This document shows, one piece after another, positions 50,620 through 59,707 of a stretch of DNA of 64,000 nucleotides. Numbering within the stretch: position 1 is the first letter of the stretch; each line of letters opens with the position of its first letter. The translations under genes and the position numbers were made by a program. Below the pieces are notes generated by a model, which saw only the letters and a program-made list of their open reading frames with translations, had not been told where the DNA came from and ran no database searches. Source of the stretch: Rhodococcus erythropolis NBRC 15567 (GTDB lineage: Bacteria; Actinomycetota; Actinomycetes; Mycobacteriales; Mycobacteriaceae); contig NZ_BCRM01000016.1 in the NCBI RefSeq assembly GCF_001552595.1, positions 122,063-186,062 on the forward strand, given 5' to 3'.

Positions 50620-52092
50620 TCAGAGCCCGCGCACCTCCTCGAGGGTTCTTCTGGCTCCGACGGAGTGCAACGAGTCGAGGGTCTTTCGGAAGCTTGCGAC
50701 AAATCGGCGATCGTCCACGAGATCGCCGAACACTTGGCGGTACCCGATGAAGGCCAACGGGTCGCTCGACTGTTTCTGGGCGAGCGGCACCAGAGCGTCC
50801 GACAGCTGATCGACGACGGTGATGGGATCTCCGTTCTCGTCTGTGCCCTCGGCGTAGCGGGCCCAGCTGGCGACAATTGCGGTGGACAGGTTGATCGACC
50901 CACCGGTGTCGAGTTGGGTCCGGATGACGGGCAACAGCCACTTGGGAATTCGATCGGACGACTCGGCGCACAGACGCGCAATCGTGTCGCGGACCTGGGG
51001 GTTCGAGAATCGTTCGATGAGGGTCTTCTTGTACTGATCGAGGTCGACGCCGGGTACCGGATCAAGGGTCGGCGTCGCTTCCAGATTCATGTAGTCGAGC
51101 AGGAACCCTGACAAGAGTTCGTCCTGGCATGCCTCGTGGACCAGGCGGTATCCGGCAAGGTAGCCGAAGTACGCGATGCCTTGATGGCTGGCATTGAGAA
51201 GGCGCAGTTTCATCAGTTCGTACGGGCGAACATCCGGCACGAGATTGACGCCGGCATTCTCCAGAGGTGGCCTGCCTGAGGTGAACTCGTCCTCGAGGAA
51301 CCACGCGGTGAACGGCTCAGCTGCGACCGGCCACTGATCGTCCACGCCAAACGTCTCGGCGATCTCGGTGGTCACCTCGGCTGTCGTGACGGGTGTGATC
51401 CGGTCGACCATGGAGTTGGGGAAGGCGCCGTTCTCGTCGATCCACTCCGCAAGTTCGGGATCCTTCAGGGCGGCGAACGCTCCGACTGCCGTCCTGGCGA
51501 CCGATCCGTTGCCTTCGATGTTGTCGCAACTCATGATCGTGAAGGGAGCGAGGCCCCGGTCGCGACGGAGTGCGAGGGCCGCACAAATCAGACCGAAGGT
51601 GGTGCGGGGGAGTGTTCCCGGCTCGAGATCGTGCATCACATCGGGATGGGACGCGTCGAACTCGCCCGTAGTGTGCGAGATGTTGTATCCGCCCTCGGTG
51701 ATGGTGAGAGATACGATTTTCGTCGATTCGGATGCCATCTTTTCGATCACCGCCTCCGGATCGTCGGGCGCGAACAAGTACTCGACGATCGACCCGATGA
51801 CCCGGCCCTGGAGGGTTCCGTCAGCATGCTTGAGCGCCAGCGTGTAGAGGCCGTCCTGCGCGCGGAGTGCGTCTTTCATTCGCTTGTCCGACGGCATCAC
51901 TCCCACTCCGCAGATTCCCCAGTCGAAGGCTTCACCTCGTCGCAGGAGGGTATCGATGTACATGGCCTGGTGTGCACGGTGAAAGCCTCCGACACCGAAA
52001 TGCACTATGCCGGTAGTGACTTTGCTCCGGTCGTAGTTCGGCACTTCGAGTTCAGCATCGAAGTCGAGCAAGGTCTTCGTATTGAGTTCCAT
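50620..52092 (-). CDS. Mannitol 2-dehydrogenase-family polyol dehydrogenase
   Basis: A 490-residue long-chain, zinc-independent dehydrogenase that oxidises mannitol, or arabitol or sorbitol, to the ketose with NAD. The cofactor region is IVHFGVGGFHRAHQAMYID and the catalytic K-x4-N-x2-H is in KLRLLNASHQGIAYFGYLAG. It begins seven bases after the stop of the MDR dehydrogenase, so the two form an operon, divergent from the SorC regulator and ABC importer. Mannitol to fructose would feed the fructokinase-like gene at 58695. Confidence 0.93.
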   Translation of the reverse strand: MELNTKTLLDFDAELEVPNYDRSKVTTGIVHFGVGGFHRAHQAMYIDTLLRRGEAFDWGICGVGVMPSDKRMKDALRAQDGLYTLALKHADGTLQGRVIGSIVEYLFAPDDPEAVIEKMASESTKIVSLTITEGGYNISHTTGEFDASHPDVMHDLEPGTLPRTTFGLICAALALRRDRGLAPFTIMSCDNIEGNGSVARTAVGAFAALKDPELAEWIDENGAFPNSMVDRITPVTTAEVTTEIAETFGVDDQWPVAAEPFTAWFLEDEFTSGRPPLENAGVNLVPDVRPYELMKLRLLNASHQGIAYFGYLAGYRLVHEACQDELLSGFLLDYMNLEATPTLDPVPGVDLDQYKKTLIERFSNPQVRDTIARLCAESSDRIPKWLLPVIRTQLDTGGSINLSTAIVASWARYAEGTDENGDPITVVDQLSDALVPLAQKQSSDPLAFIGYRQVFGDLVDDRRFVASFRKTLDSLHSVGARRTLEEVRGL

Positions 52093-52099
52093 GAAAGTT

Positions 52100-53158
52100 C
52101 TAGTCTCCTTCGGCGACGATGACTACGGCTTTGATGCTGCCGGGAATGCGATCGGCCACCAGGGCCTCTTGCGATCGTTCGAGTGAAAAGCGTGCTGTGA
52201 CCATCGAATCCAGATCGACGCGCCCGGCAGCGACCAGTGCGGCGGCGATCGGCCACGTGTTGGCGTACCGGAACACTCCGGTGAGCATCAGTTCGCGATT
52301 CTGAATGATCGGGACCGGCAACGGTATCTCGTCGGCACCCATTCCGACCAGAACGACGGTCCCAGCGGGCCGAACTGCGTGAATTCCGTCGATTACTGCG
52401 GCCGTGGCACCCGAGGCGTCGATGAACGCATCGACGGCCAGCGAGCGTACGTCGCTTTCACGAGGATCAACGACGGTTGTTGCGCCGAATTTCAGTGCCA
52501 CATCACGCCGGGCCGCATCGATGTCCGAGACGATGACTTCCGTCGCGCCGAATGCCTTGGCCACCTGCGTCGTCACGATTCCTACCGGGCCGGCGCCGGC
52601 GATCAACACACGAGAGCCGGCAGTGATTCCCGCTTTCTGGGCTGAGGCGATCCCTACGGAGAGTGGCTCGAACAGCGCAGCTGCCTCGTAGGACACGGAA
52701 TCTGCGATGGGATGGGCGAAGTCGGCACCGATCGTGACGTAGTCGGTCAGTGCACCGTCGATCGGCGGCGTCGCGAAGAACTCCATATGAGGGCAGAGGT
52801 TGTATCTGCCTGCCTTGGATTCGGGACTTGTCGGATCGGGCTTCTGAGGCTCGATGGAGACGCGCTGCCCGATGCGTCTTGGGTCGACGCCGTCACCGAC
52901 TGCGGCGATGCGTCCCGATGCTTCGTGTCCGAGAACGAGCGGTGAGTTGACTACGTAAGGGCCGATGCGACCTTCGTGAAAGTAGTGCGCGTCCGACCCG
53001 CACACGCCCACGGCATGGATGCGAACGAGGACTTCACCCGTCTTCGGGGACGGTCGTGGTCTCTCGACCATCTGCATCTTTCCGGTCTCAACAAGGACAT
53101 TTGCCCGAATTGTCGCAGGTAGATCGACGGATTCTCCGGAAACTGTTGTGTGGGTCAC
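52100..53158 (-). CDS. Sorbitol/xylitol dehydrogenase-like MDR, without structural-zinc cysteines
   Basis: A 352-residue medium-chain dehydrogenase of the sorbitol dehydrogenase group. Catalytic zinc ligands are visible in GVCGSDAHYF (Cys), GHEASG (His-Glu) and LFEPLSVG. The Rossmann motif is GAGPVGIVTTQVAKAFGA. The lobe that holds the structural zinc reads EPQKPDPTSPESKAGRYNLC and has lost the usual CxxCxxC set, so that zinc is probably absent. The start is GTG 53158. It is the first gene of the dehydrogenase operon. Confidence 0.92.
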   Translation of the reverse strand: MTHTTVSGESVDLPATIRANVLVETGKMQMVERPRPSPKTGEVLVRIHAVGVCGSDAHYFHEGRIGPYVVNSPLVLGHEASGRIAAVGDGVDPRRIGQRVSIEPQKPDPTSPESKAGRYNLCPHMEFFATPPIDGALTDYVTIGADFAHPIADSVSYEAAALFEPLSVGIASAQKAGITAGSRVLIAGAGPVGIVTTQVAKAFGATEVIVSDIDAARRDVALKFGATTVVDPRESDVRSLAVDAFIDASGATAAVIDGIHAVRPAGTVVLVGMGADEIPLPVPIIQNRELMLTGVFRYANTWPIAAALVAAGRVDLDSMVTARFSLERSQEALVADRIPGSIKAVVIVAEGD

Positions 53159-53162
53159 AACG

Positions 53163-53211
53163 TAGATGTTAGCTTAATGAGCATAAGAACATCTAGTGAG
53201 CATCTGCTCAC
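53163..53211. promoter_or_regulatory. Two inverted repeats in the divergent polyol promoter
   Basis: TAGATGTT (53163-53170) pairs with AACATCTA (53188-53195) across 17 bases. GTGAGCA-TC-TGCTCAC (53196-53211) follows directly, and a TGAGCAT half-site lies at 53178-53184. They sit between the dehydrogenase operon and the regulator and are likely sites for that SorC-type protein. Confidence 0.65.
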
Positions 53212-53249
53212 GATCAAGAAACTTTGAACCTGATACACAAGGAGACCGT

Positions 53250-54248
53250 GTGAACCAGTCGGCTCAGCCCGCAGGACTCAAGTCGTCGAAGTTGCCGGCT
53301 TCCGAGGATGTGCGGCTCGCCTTGCGGGCAGCGACCATGTATCACCTCGAAGGCGCTACTCAGGCGGAGATTGCAGCGAAGTTGGGCGTCTCGCGGCCTA
53401 CGGCCGGGCGGCTGTTGGCCAGGGCGCGGACGCAAGGTTTGGTCAGGGTCGAGATTATGGTGCCGCCGGAGCTCGAAGGTTCGGTGAACACGGAGTTGGA
53501 ATCGAAACTGGAGAAGCACTTCGGGTTGGCCGAAGTTTTGATTGTGCCCGAAGCAAATTCGGACTCGGACGATCCGGACTTCGACGCGCTCGGCCGACGA
53601 GCAGCGGAAGTTCTGGTTCGTCGTCTGCAGCCGTCGAGCGTTCTCGGGTTTACCTGGGGTCCGGAAACCGTTGCGGTAGCAGGATCTTTGCCAGACAAGG
53701 CGGCGAAGTGCTCGGCTGTGGTACAACTTGACGGCTCCATGACGGTGACCGACTACCAAACCGGTGTCGACTTCACCATCGGCCGATGTGCACAACAGTT
53801 GCAGGCCAATCCTATTCGCCTCAATGCTCCGCTATACGCCGACCCGGCGACTGTGGAGTCGATGCGAAACGACTCGGTCATCTCGAAGGCGCTGCAAGCC
53901 GGAACTGATTCCGATATCATGGTTTTCGGAGTTGGTGCCGTCTCGACTGCCACGACCTTGTTTGCCGGTAGCTTCGTCGACTCGACCATGCTGGACGAGT
54001 TGGAAAGTCGAGGCGCTGTCGGTGAAATCGGCGGCAGTTTCTACACGATCGACGGCAATCCAGTGGAGGGGCCACTGCCTGAGCGAACGGTCTCCGTATC
54101 GCTCGACGCAGTGAAATCCTGCGATCAGACGATTCTGATTTCGGGGGGAACACACAAACGCCAGGCCGTTCTGGGCGCATTGCGCGGAGGTTTGGCAAAC
54201 GTACTCGTCACCGACGTCGAGTGCGCCCAGTGGCTGCTCGAAGGCTAG
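53250..54248 (+). CDS. SorC/DeoR-type sugar-binding transcriptional regulator
   Basis: A 332-residue regulator with an N-terminal helix-turn-helix (about 25-70, YHLEGATQAEIAAKLGVSRPTAGRLLARAR in parts) and a SorC sugar-phosphate-binding domain (VLGFTWGPETVAVAGSLP, VFGVGAVST, ISGGTHKRQAVLGALRGG). I chose GTG 53250 behind AAGGAG. In relatives the ligand is a phosphorylated sugar and the protein may activate or repress. It stands at the head of the importer genes and shares the divergent region with the dehydrogenases. Confidence 0.93.
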   Translation: MNQSAQPAGLKSSKLPASEDVRLALRAATMYHLEGATQAEIAAKLGVSRPTAGRLLARARTQGLVRVEIMVPPELEGSVNTELESKLEKHFGLAEVLIVPEANSDSDDPDFDALGRRAAEVLVRRLQPSSVLGFTWGPETVAVAGSLPDKAAKCSAVVQLDGSMTVTDYQTGVDFTIGRCAQQLQANPIRLNAPLYADPATVESMRNDSVISKALQAGTDSDIMVFGVGAVSTATTLFAGSFVDSTMLDELESRGAVGEIGGSFYTIDGNPVEGPLPERTVSVSLDAVKSCDQTILISGGTHKRQAVLGALRGGLANVLVTDVECAQWLLEG

Positions 54249-54311
54249 CGATCTCACGAGTTTCGCTGTCCGAGCGCGCGACTGACACGCAAGTGTGAAG
54301 GAAGGTAATCC

Positions 54312-55664
54312 GTGAAAACAGGAAGACGAGTGTGGGGCGCTGCCGCGGCGGCGCTCTGCCTCCTGGTGTCGGGATGTGCGGGCGCTGGTGCGCTCGGTGG
54401 TTCCGGCGAACGAACAGTCACCATCGCGATGGTGTCGAACTCGCAGATGCAGGACGCCATCAAACTGGCGCCGGCTTTCGAAGCCGAGAACCCTGGCATC
54501 GACCTCAAATTCGTCAGCCTTTCCGAGAACCAGGCGCGTGCCAAGATCACAGCGTCGACGGCAACCGGCGGCGGTGAGTTCGACGTCGTGATGATCAGCA
54601 ACTACGAGACACCTCAGTGGGCCGCCAACGGTTGGCTCACGAACCTGTCCGAGTATGCAGACAAGACGCCCGGTTATGACGCGGACGACTTCATGCCGTC
54701 GATCAAGACTTCTCTGTCATACGAGGACAGTATGTACGCGGTCCCGTTCTACGGGGAGTCGTCGTTCCTGATGTACCGCAAGGATCTGTTCGATCAGGCG
54801 GGGATAACAGTTCCCGAAGACCCGACGTGGCAAGAAGTTGCAGGTTGGGCAGCGCAGTTCGACAACCCGGATGCCAAGATGGCGGGAATCTGTTTGCGTG
54901 GAAAGCCTGGCTGGGGTGAGGTACTCGCGCCGCTGAACACCGTGATCAACACCTTCGGTGGACGCTGGTACGACGAGAATTGGAATGCGCAGCTGACCAG
55001 TCCGCAGGTCGAGGATGCGGTTCAGTTCTACGTGGACACGGTCAAGGAGCATGGTCAGCCGGGCCCTGCCACAAGCGGATTCGGTGAATGTGCAACACAA
55101 TTCGCGCAAGGCAACACGGCGATGTGGTACGACGCGACGTCGGCTGTGTCGGTTCTCGAGGACCCTGCGTCGTCGAAGGTAGTCGGCAACATCGGATATG
55201 CGAAGGCCCCGAAGGTCGAGAAGTCCGATCCTGGTTGGCTCTACACCTGGGCGCTCGGAATCCCGGAGTCGGCAAAGAACAAAGATGACGCCTGGAAGTT
55301 CATTTCCTGGATGACGAACAAGGACTACATCCAGAAGGTCGGAACCGAACTCGGCTGGTCGAGAGTTCCTCCGGGAAGTCGCCTATCGACCTACGAGATT
55401 CCGGAATATCAAGAGGCCGCACAGGCATTCGGTCCGATCACCCTCGAATCGATCAACAATGCAGATCCGAAGAACCCGACAGTGCAACCGGTTCCGTACA
55501 CCGGCGTCCAGTTCCTCACCATCCCTGAGTTTCAGGACCTGGGCACTCGCGTCAGCCAGCAGATCAGTGCTGCCATCGCGGGTCAGAAGAGCGTGAAAGA
55601 AGCACTCGAACAATCCCAGCAGTATGCCGAGGTGGTCGGCAAGACCTATCAGGAGAACCGATGA
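54312..55664 (+). CDS. ABC polyol transporter, substrate-binding lipoprotein (SmoE-like)
   Basis: A 450-residue family 1 solute-binding protein with a lipoprotein signal (lipobox VSGC, Cys about residue 22). The mature part has TIAMVSNSQMQDAIKLAPAFEAENPGIDLKFV and YAVPFYGESSFLMYRKDLFDQAGI in parts. It captures the sugar alcohol outside the membrane for the two permeases that follow. The GTG start lies behind GAAGGAAGG. Its stop overlaps the next start as ATGA. Confidence 0.93.
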   Translation: MKTGRRVWGAAAAALCLLVSGCAGAGALGGSGERTVTIAMVSNSQMQDAIKLAPAFEAENPGIDLKFVSLSENQARAKITASTATGGGEFDVVMISNYETPQWAANGWLTNLSEYADKTPGYDADDFMPSIKTSLSYEDSMYAVPFYGESSFLMYRKDLFDQAGITVPEDPTWQEVAGWAAQFDNPDAKMAGICLRGKPGWGEVLAPLNTVINTFGGRWYDENWNAQLTSPQVEDAVQFYVDTVKEHGQPGPATSGFGECATQFAQGNTAMWYDATSAVSVLEDPASSKVVGNIGYAKAPKVEKSDPGWLYTWALGIPESAKNKDDAWKFISWMTNKDYIQKVGTELGWSRVPPGSRLSTYEIPEYQEAAQAFGPITLESINNADPKNPTVQPVPYTGVQFLTIPEFQDLGTRVSQQISAAIAGQKSVKEALEQSQQYAEVVGKTYQENR

Positions 55665-56611
55665 CTACGGTTGCCGAGCCCAGAACTACGGTGGACGACG
55701 CGCCACCGGTCCGTGTCGAAAAGAAGATCTCCCGCGCCGAGGGTTGGCGTCGTAGAGGTCCCCTGTTGCCGGCGTTGATCTTCTCGATCGTCGTCACCCA
55801 GATTCCGTTTCTGTTCACCCTCTACTACTCGACGCAGTCGTGGAACCTTGTCCGGCCGGGATCGCGGCACTTCAACGGGTTCGACAACTACATCGAGGTT
55901 TTCAAGGACAGTCAGTTTCGGGAAGTCGCGGTCAACACGGTCATCATGATCGTGGGTACGGTCATCGTTTCGGTGATCCTCGGACTCGCGTTGGCACTCC
56001 TACTCGACAGAGCCTTCCTCGGTCGCGGGATCGTGCGGACACTGCTGATCACGCCATTTCTCATCACCCCCGTCGCTGGCGCATTGCTCTGGAAGACAAC
56101 AATGTTCGACCCGGTATTCGGTATCGTGAACTTTGTCCTCCAGCCGTTCGGTGTCGGCCAGGTCGACTGGGTCAGCAAGTTTCCGCTCGCCGCCGTCATG
56201 ATCAATCTGATCTGGCAGTGGACGCCTTTCATGATGCTGCTCATTCTGGCCGGCTTGCAGTCCATGCCCCGAGACATCCTCGAAGCCGCACGGGTGGACG
56301 GAGCCAAGCCGTTTGCGATGTTCCGCGAACTGACACTGCCGCACCTGCGCCGTTTCATCGAACTCGGTGCAGTTCTGGGTGCGATCTACCTCGTGAACAC
56401 CTTTGACGCGGTGTACATGATGACGTCGGGCGGGCCAGGCGTGGCCAGTTCGAATCTGCCGTTCTACATCTACCAGCGCGCATTCCTCGGCTTCGACGTA
56501 GGTCAAGCTGCGGCGATGGGTGTCGTGACAGTGATCGCGACCATCATCGTCTCGACACTCGCGCTCCGATTGATCTTCAAGAGCTTCACCGGCAACGAGG
56601 AGGCGGCGTGA
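55661..56611 (+). CDS. ABC polyol transporter permease (SmoF/MalF-like)
   Basis: A 316-residue permease with about six membrane helices and the ABC-interaction EAA loop LEAARVDGAKPFAMFRELTLP. The cytoplasmic N-terminus is about 40 residues and charged. It forms a heterodimer with the next permease. Start and stop both overlap neighbours, so the import genes are translated as one unit. Confidence 0.94.
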   Translation: MTTVAEPRTTVDDAPPVRVEKKISRAEGWRRRGPLLPALIFSIVVTQIPFLFTLYYSTQSWNLVRPGSRHFNGFDNYIEVFKDSQFREVAVNTVIMIVGTVIVSVILGLALALLLDRAFLGRGIVRTLLITPFLITPVAGALLWKTTMFDPVFGIVNFVLQPFGVGQVDWVSKFPLAAVMINLIWQWTPFMMLLILAGLQSMPRDILEAARVDGAKPFAMFRELTLPHLRRFIELGAVLGAIYLVNTFDAVYMMTSGGPGVASSNLPFYIYQRAFLGFDVGQAAAMGVVTVIATIIVSTLALRLIFKSFTGNEEAA

Positions 56612-57477
56612 TGACTGCCGTAGAGACGACAAGCGCGACGACCGACAAACCCGTCGTCAAGAAAAAGAAGAGCAGTAAGTTCAGTCCGTGGTCGGTCGTG
56701 GCGTGGATCGCCGCTCTCGGATTCTTCTTCCCGGTCTTCTGGATGGTCCTGACCGCGTTCAAGACCGAGGCAGACGCCTACACGGACCCGCCGAAGCTGT
56801 TCTTCACTCCCACCCTCGAACAGTTCCGTGCCGTTCTCGATTCCGGTCTGGGTACCACGCTGGCGAACTCGGCATTTGCCACAGGAATGTCCACCATTCT
56901 TGTTCTGCTACTGGGTGTTCCGGCGGCTTTTGCGCTCTCGCTTCGCCCGGTGAAGAAGACGCAGGATGTGCTGTTCTTCTTCATCAGTACCAAGATGCTC
57001 CCAGTCGTCGCCGCAATCGTGCCGCTGTACGTGATCGTCAACGACATCGGATTGCTCGACAACATCTGGGCGCTGGTCATCTTGTACACATCGATGAATC
57101 TGCCGATCGCAGTGTGGATGATGCGTTCGTTCTTTCTCGAAGTCCCCGGCGAGCTTCTCGAAGCCGCCAGCATGGACGGCGCGAGTTTGTGGACCTCGGT
57201 TCGAGAGGTGATCCTCCCGCTGATCTCGCCCGGAATTGCTGCGACTGCGCTGATCTGCGTGATCTTCTCGTGGAACGAATTCTTCTTCGCAGTCAACCTG
57301 ACAGCTGTTCAAGCGCAGACGATTCCGGTCTTCCTGGTCGGGTTCATCACCGGCGAGGGACTGTACTGGGCTCGGCTCTCCGCGGCAGCGACCATGGCGG
57401 CATTGCCCGTCATCCTGGCCGGTTGGTTCGCCCAGAACAAACTGGTGCGCGGCCTGTCCTTCGGTGCAATCAAATAA
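56608..57477 (+). CDS. ABC polyol transporter permease (SmoG/MalG-like)
   Basis: A 289-residue permease with six membrane helices and EAA loop LEAASMDGASLWTSVREVILP. A Lys-rich stretch (KPVVKKKKSSK) precedes helix 1. GTG 56608 and ATG 56611 are adjacent starts; AGGAGG spacing favours 56611. It is the partner of the previous permease. Confidence 0.94.
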   Translation: MMTAVETTSATTDKPVVKKKKSSKFSPWSVVAWIAALGFFFPVFWMVLTAFKTEADAYTDPPKLFFTPTLEQFRAVLDSGLGTTLANSAFATGMSTILVLLLGVPAAFALSLRPVKKTQDVLFFFISTKMLPVVAAIVPLYVIVNDIGLLDNIWALVILYTSMNLPIAVWMMRSFFLEVPGELLEAASMDGASLWTSVREVILPLISPGIAATALICVIFSWNEFFFAVNLTAVQAQTIPVFLVGFITGEGLYWARLSAAATMAALPVILAGWFAQNKLVRGLSFGAIK

Positions 57478-57504
57478 TTCTCCTCACCCTCTCAGGAGTT
57501 CGTC

Positions 57505-58599
57505 ATGGCTGAAATCTCGTACCAGAAAGCGTCTTGCATCTACGAAGGTGCTGGGACCCTCGCTGTAGATTCACTCGATCTTGACATCAAGGACGGGGAG
57601 TTCATCGTGCTCGTCGGTCCGTCAGGTTCCGGAAAGTCCACGGCCCTGCGCATGTTGGCAGGGCTCGAGGACATCGATTCCGGTGCGATCACCATCAACG
57701 GCAAGGACATGACCGATGTCCCGTCGAAGGATCGCGACATCGCAATGGTCTTCCAGAATTACGCGCTGTACCCCAATAAAACCGTCGGCGAAAACATGGG
57801 GTTCGCGTTGAAGATGCGCGGTGTGCCCGTCGAGGAGCGTAAGAAGAAAGTTGCCGAAGCGGCCAAACTGCTTGACCTGACGGAATACCTCGACCGCAAG
57901 CCGGCCAAGCTTTCCGGCGGTCAACGGCAGCGAGTTGCCATGGGCCGAGCAATCGTTCGTGAACCGCAAGTGTTCTGCATGGACGAGCCGCTCTCCAACC
58001 TCGACGCAAAGCTACGCGTCCAGACCCGCACGCAGATCGCGGCGTTGCAGCGTCGTCTCGGAACCACCACCGTCTACGTCACGCACGATCAGGTGGAAGC
58101 GATGACGATGGGTGATCGCGTGGCAGTGCTCAAGGGCGGCAAGTTGCAACAATTCGCTTCTCCGACCGAACTTTACGATCGGCCGGCCAATGCGTTTGTT
58201 GCCGGCTTCATCGGATCTCCAGGTATGAACTTGGTAACGGCGCCGGTCAGTTCGGGTGGGGTGCGTTTCGGCGACGTCGAGGTTCCGCTGGACCGCGAGC
58301 AGATGGCGGCAATCGCCGCGGCCGGTCTGGCTTCGGTCACAGTAGGAATTCGGCCCGAGCAATTCCAGGTGGTTGCTGCCGGAGACGGAATCGCAGCTCA
58401 GATCGACCTGGTAGAGGAACTGGGCAACGAGTCGTACATCTACGCACACGTGCCTGGAACCGAAGCCGACCCGATCTCGCTCGTTGCACGCACCGGCGGG
58501 CGATCGAAGCTGCAGTACGGCCAGACGCTGGGCTTCGAGCGGGTGGACGGTCCTGTTCACCTCTTCGACCCGACTACGGGTGAGCGCGTGGGTAGCTGA
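57505..58599 (+). CDS. ABC polyol transporter ATP-binding protein (SmoK/UgpC-like)
   Basis: A 364-residue ATPase with Walker A GPSGSGKS (38-45), Q-loop VFQNYALYP, signature LSGGQRQR, Walker B VFCMDEPLSNLD and switch His in THDQVEAMTM. A C-terminal TOBE regulatory domain (about 240-360) is present. It energises the two permeases. The spacing of 27 bases from the previous gene keeps it in the operon; a hairpin follows. Confidence 0.96.
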   Translation: MAEISYQKASCIYEGAGTLAVDSLDLDIKDGEFIVLVGPSGSGKSTALRMLAGLEDIDSGAITINGKDMTDVPSKDRDIAMVFQNYALYPNKTVGENMGFALKMRGVPVEERKKKVAEAAKLLDLTEYLDRKPAKLSGGQRQRVAMGRAIVREPQVFCMDEPLSNLDAKLRVQTRTQIAALQRRLGTTTVYVTHDQVEAMTMGDRVAVLKGGKLQQFASPTELYDRPANAFVAGFIGSPGMNLVTAPVSSGGVRFGDVEVPLDREQMAAIAAAGLASVTVGIRPEQFQVVAAGDGIAAQIDLVEELGNESYIYAHVPGTEADPISLVARTGGRSKLQYGQTLGFERVDGPVHLFDPTTGERVGS

Positions 58600-58613
58600 A
58601 TCCCACCACAATC

Positions 58614-58657
58614 GTGACCTGCTCGGCACCCGAACTCGTTCGTGCCGAGCAGGTCAC
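58614..58657 (+). terminator. Hairpin after the ABC ATPase gene
   Basis: The 16-bp perfect arms GTGACCTGCTCGGCAC and GTGCCGAGCAGGTCAC are separated by 12 bases. There is no U-tract. It probably reduces read-through into the kinase gene or protects the upstream mRNA. Confidence 0.6.
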
Positions 58658-58694
58658 ATCCATCTTCGACTGGTGAGAAGGTTAGGGTCTACCG

Positions 58695-59612
58695 ATGAGT
58701 GATACACGCGAACGATCCGTCGTGGTGTGTGGTGAGGGACTGGTTGATCTGGTTCCGGTGGGGGAGAACTTCTCACCCAAGTTGGGCGGTGGACCGTTCA
58801 ACGTTGCGATCGCGGTGGGTCGACTCGGATCCGACGTGGGATTCGTCTCTCGCTTGTCCACCGACGCGTTCGGAGATCGGATGATCGACTCGCTGGCCGC
58901 GTCGAATGTCGACACGACCGGAGTCGAACGTGGGCCCGAGCCGACAACTCTGGCCGTCGTGAACCTTGCGGCGGACGGAGGTGCGCGGTATTCCTTCTAC
59001 CTCGAGGGAACGGCGGATCGACAGTTCGCGCTGCCGAAACTTCCCTCTGCCCGGGCATTCTCGTTCGGAACGCTGTCGCTGGTGCTCGAGCCCGGGGCCT
59101 CCGCTTACGAAGCCATGCTGCACGAAGCACACGCCCGCGGTCGACTCACCATGGTGGACCCCAACATTCGTCCGGCGGTGATCTCGGACCCGGAAGCATA
59201 TCGACGACGATTTCGTTCGTGGTTGCCCGCCATCGATATTCTCAAAGTGAGCGACGACGACGCGAAGTGGTTGGGTTCGGTTGACGGCGCCGAGTGGCTC
59301 GACGAAGGCGTCGGCGCCGTACTGCTCACCCGTGGCGGTGACGGGTTGCGGTTGATCACCAAGGAACTCGATGTTTCGGTGCCGGCGCCCGCAGTTGACG
59401 TCGCGGACACGATCGGTGCCGGAGATACCGTTCACGGAGCCCTGCTGGCCTACCTTGATCGTCACGATGCACTCGACGTCGCCGTTGTGCGCGGGTTCTC
59501 CGAGGCAGACTGGTCGGCCGCGTTGACCTTTGCCGCACGCGCGGCAGCCGTCACCGTGTCACGACCAGGGGCGGATCCGCCGTGGTCAAGGGAGTTGGGC
59601 CTGCCCATCTAG
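58695..59612 (+). CDS. PfkB-family carbohydrate kinase (fructokinase-like)
   Basis: A 305-residue sugar kinase of the ribokinase family. PfkB signature 1 lies around GGGPFNVAIAVGRLG, and the catalytic DTIGAGDTVHGALLAYL holds the anion hole and catalytic Asp. Its position after a polyol importer, with two polyol dehydrogenases close by, suggests that it phosphorylates fructose or another ketose produced from the polyol. The ATG start is 37 bases after the hairpin. Confidence 0.92.
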   Translation: MSDTRERSVVVCGEGLVDLVPVGENFSPKLGGGPFNVAIAVGRLGSDVGFVSRLSTDAFGDRMIDSLAASNVDTTGVERGPEPTTLAVVNLAADGGARYSFYLEGTADRQFALPKLPSARAFSFGTLSLVLEPGASAYEAMLHEAHARGRLTMVDPNIRPAVISDPEAYRRRFRSWLPAIDILKVSDDDAKWLGSVDGAEWLDEGVGAVLLTRGGDGLRLITKELDVSVPAPAVDVADTIGAGDTVHGALLAYLDRHDALDVAVVRGFSEADWSAALTFAARAAAVTVSRPGADPPWSRELGLPI

Positions 59613-59707
59613 CACTGGGGACCACCGCCCTACTGCGAGCGCAGTACGTCGAACTGCCTACCTGTGCACGATGTGCGACGGGGTCGTGTATCGGCACAGT
59701 GATACGC

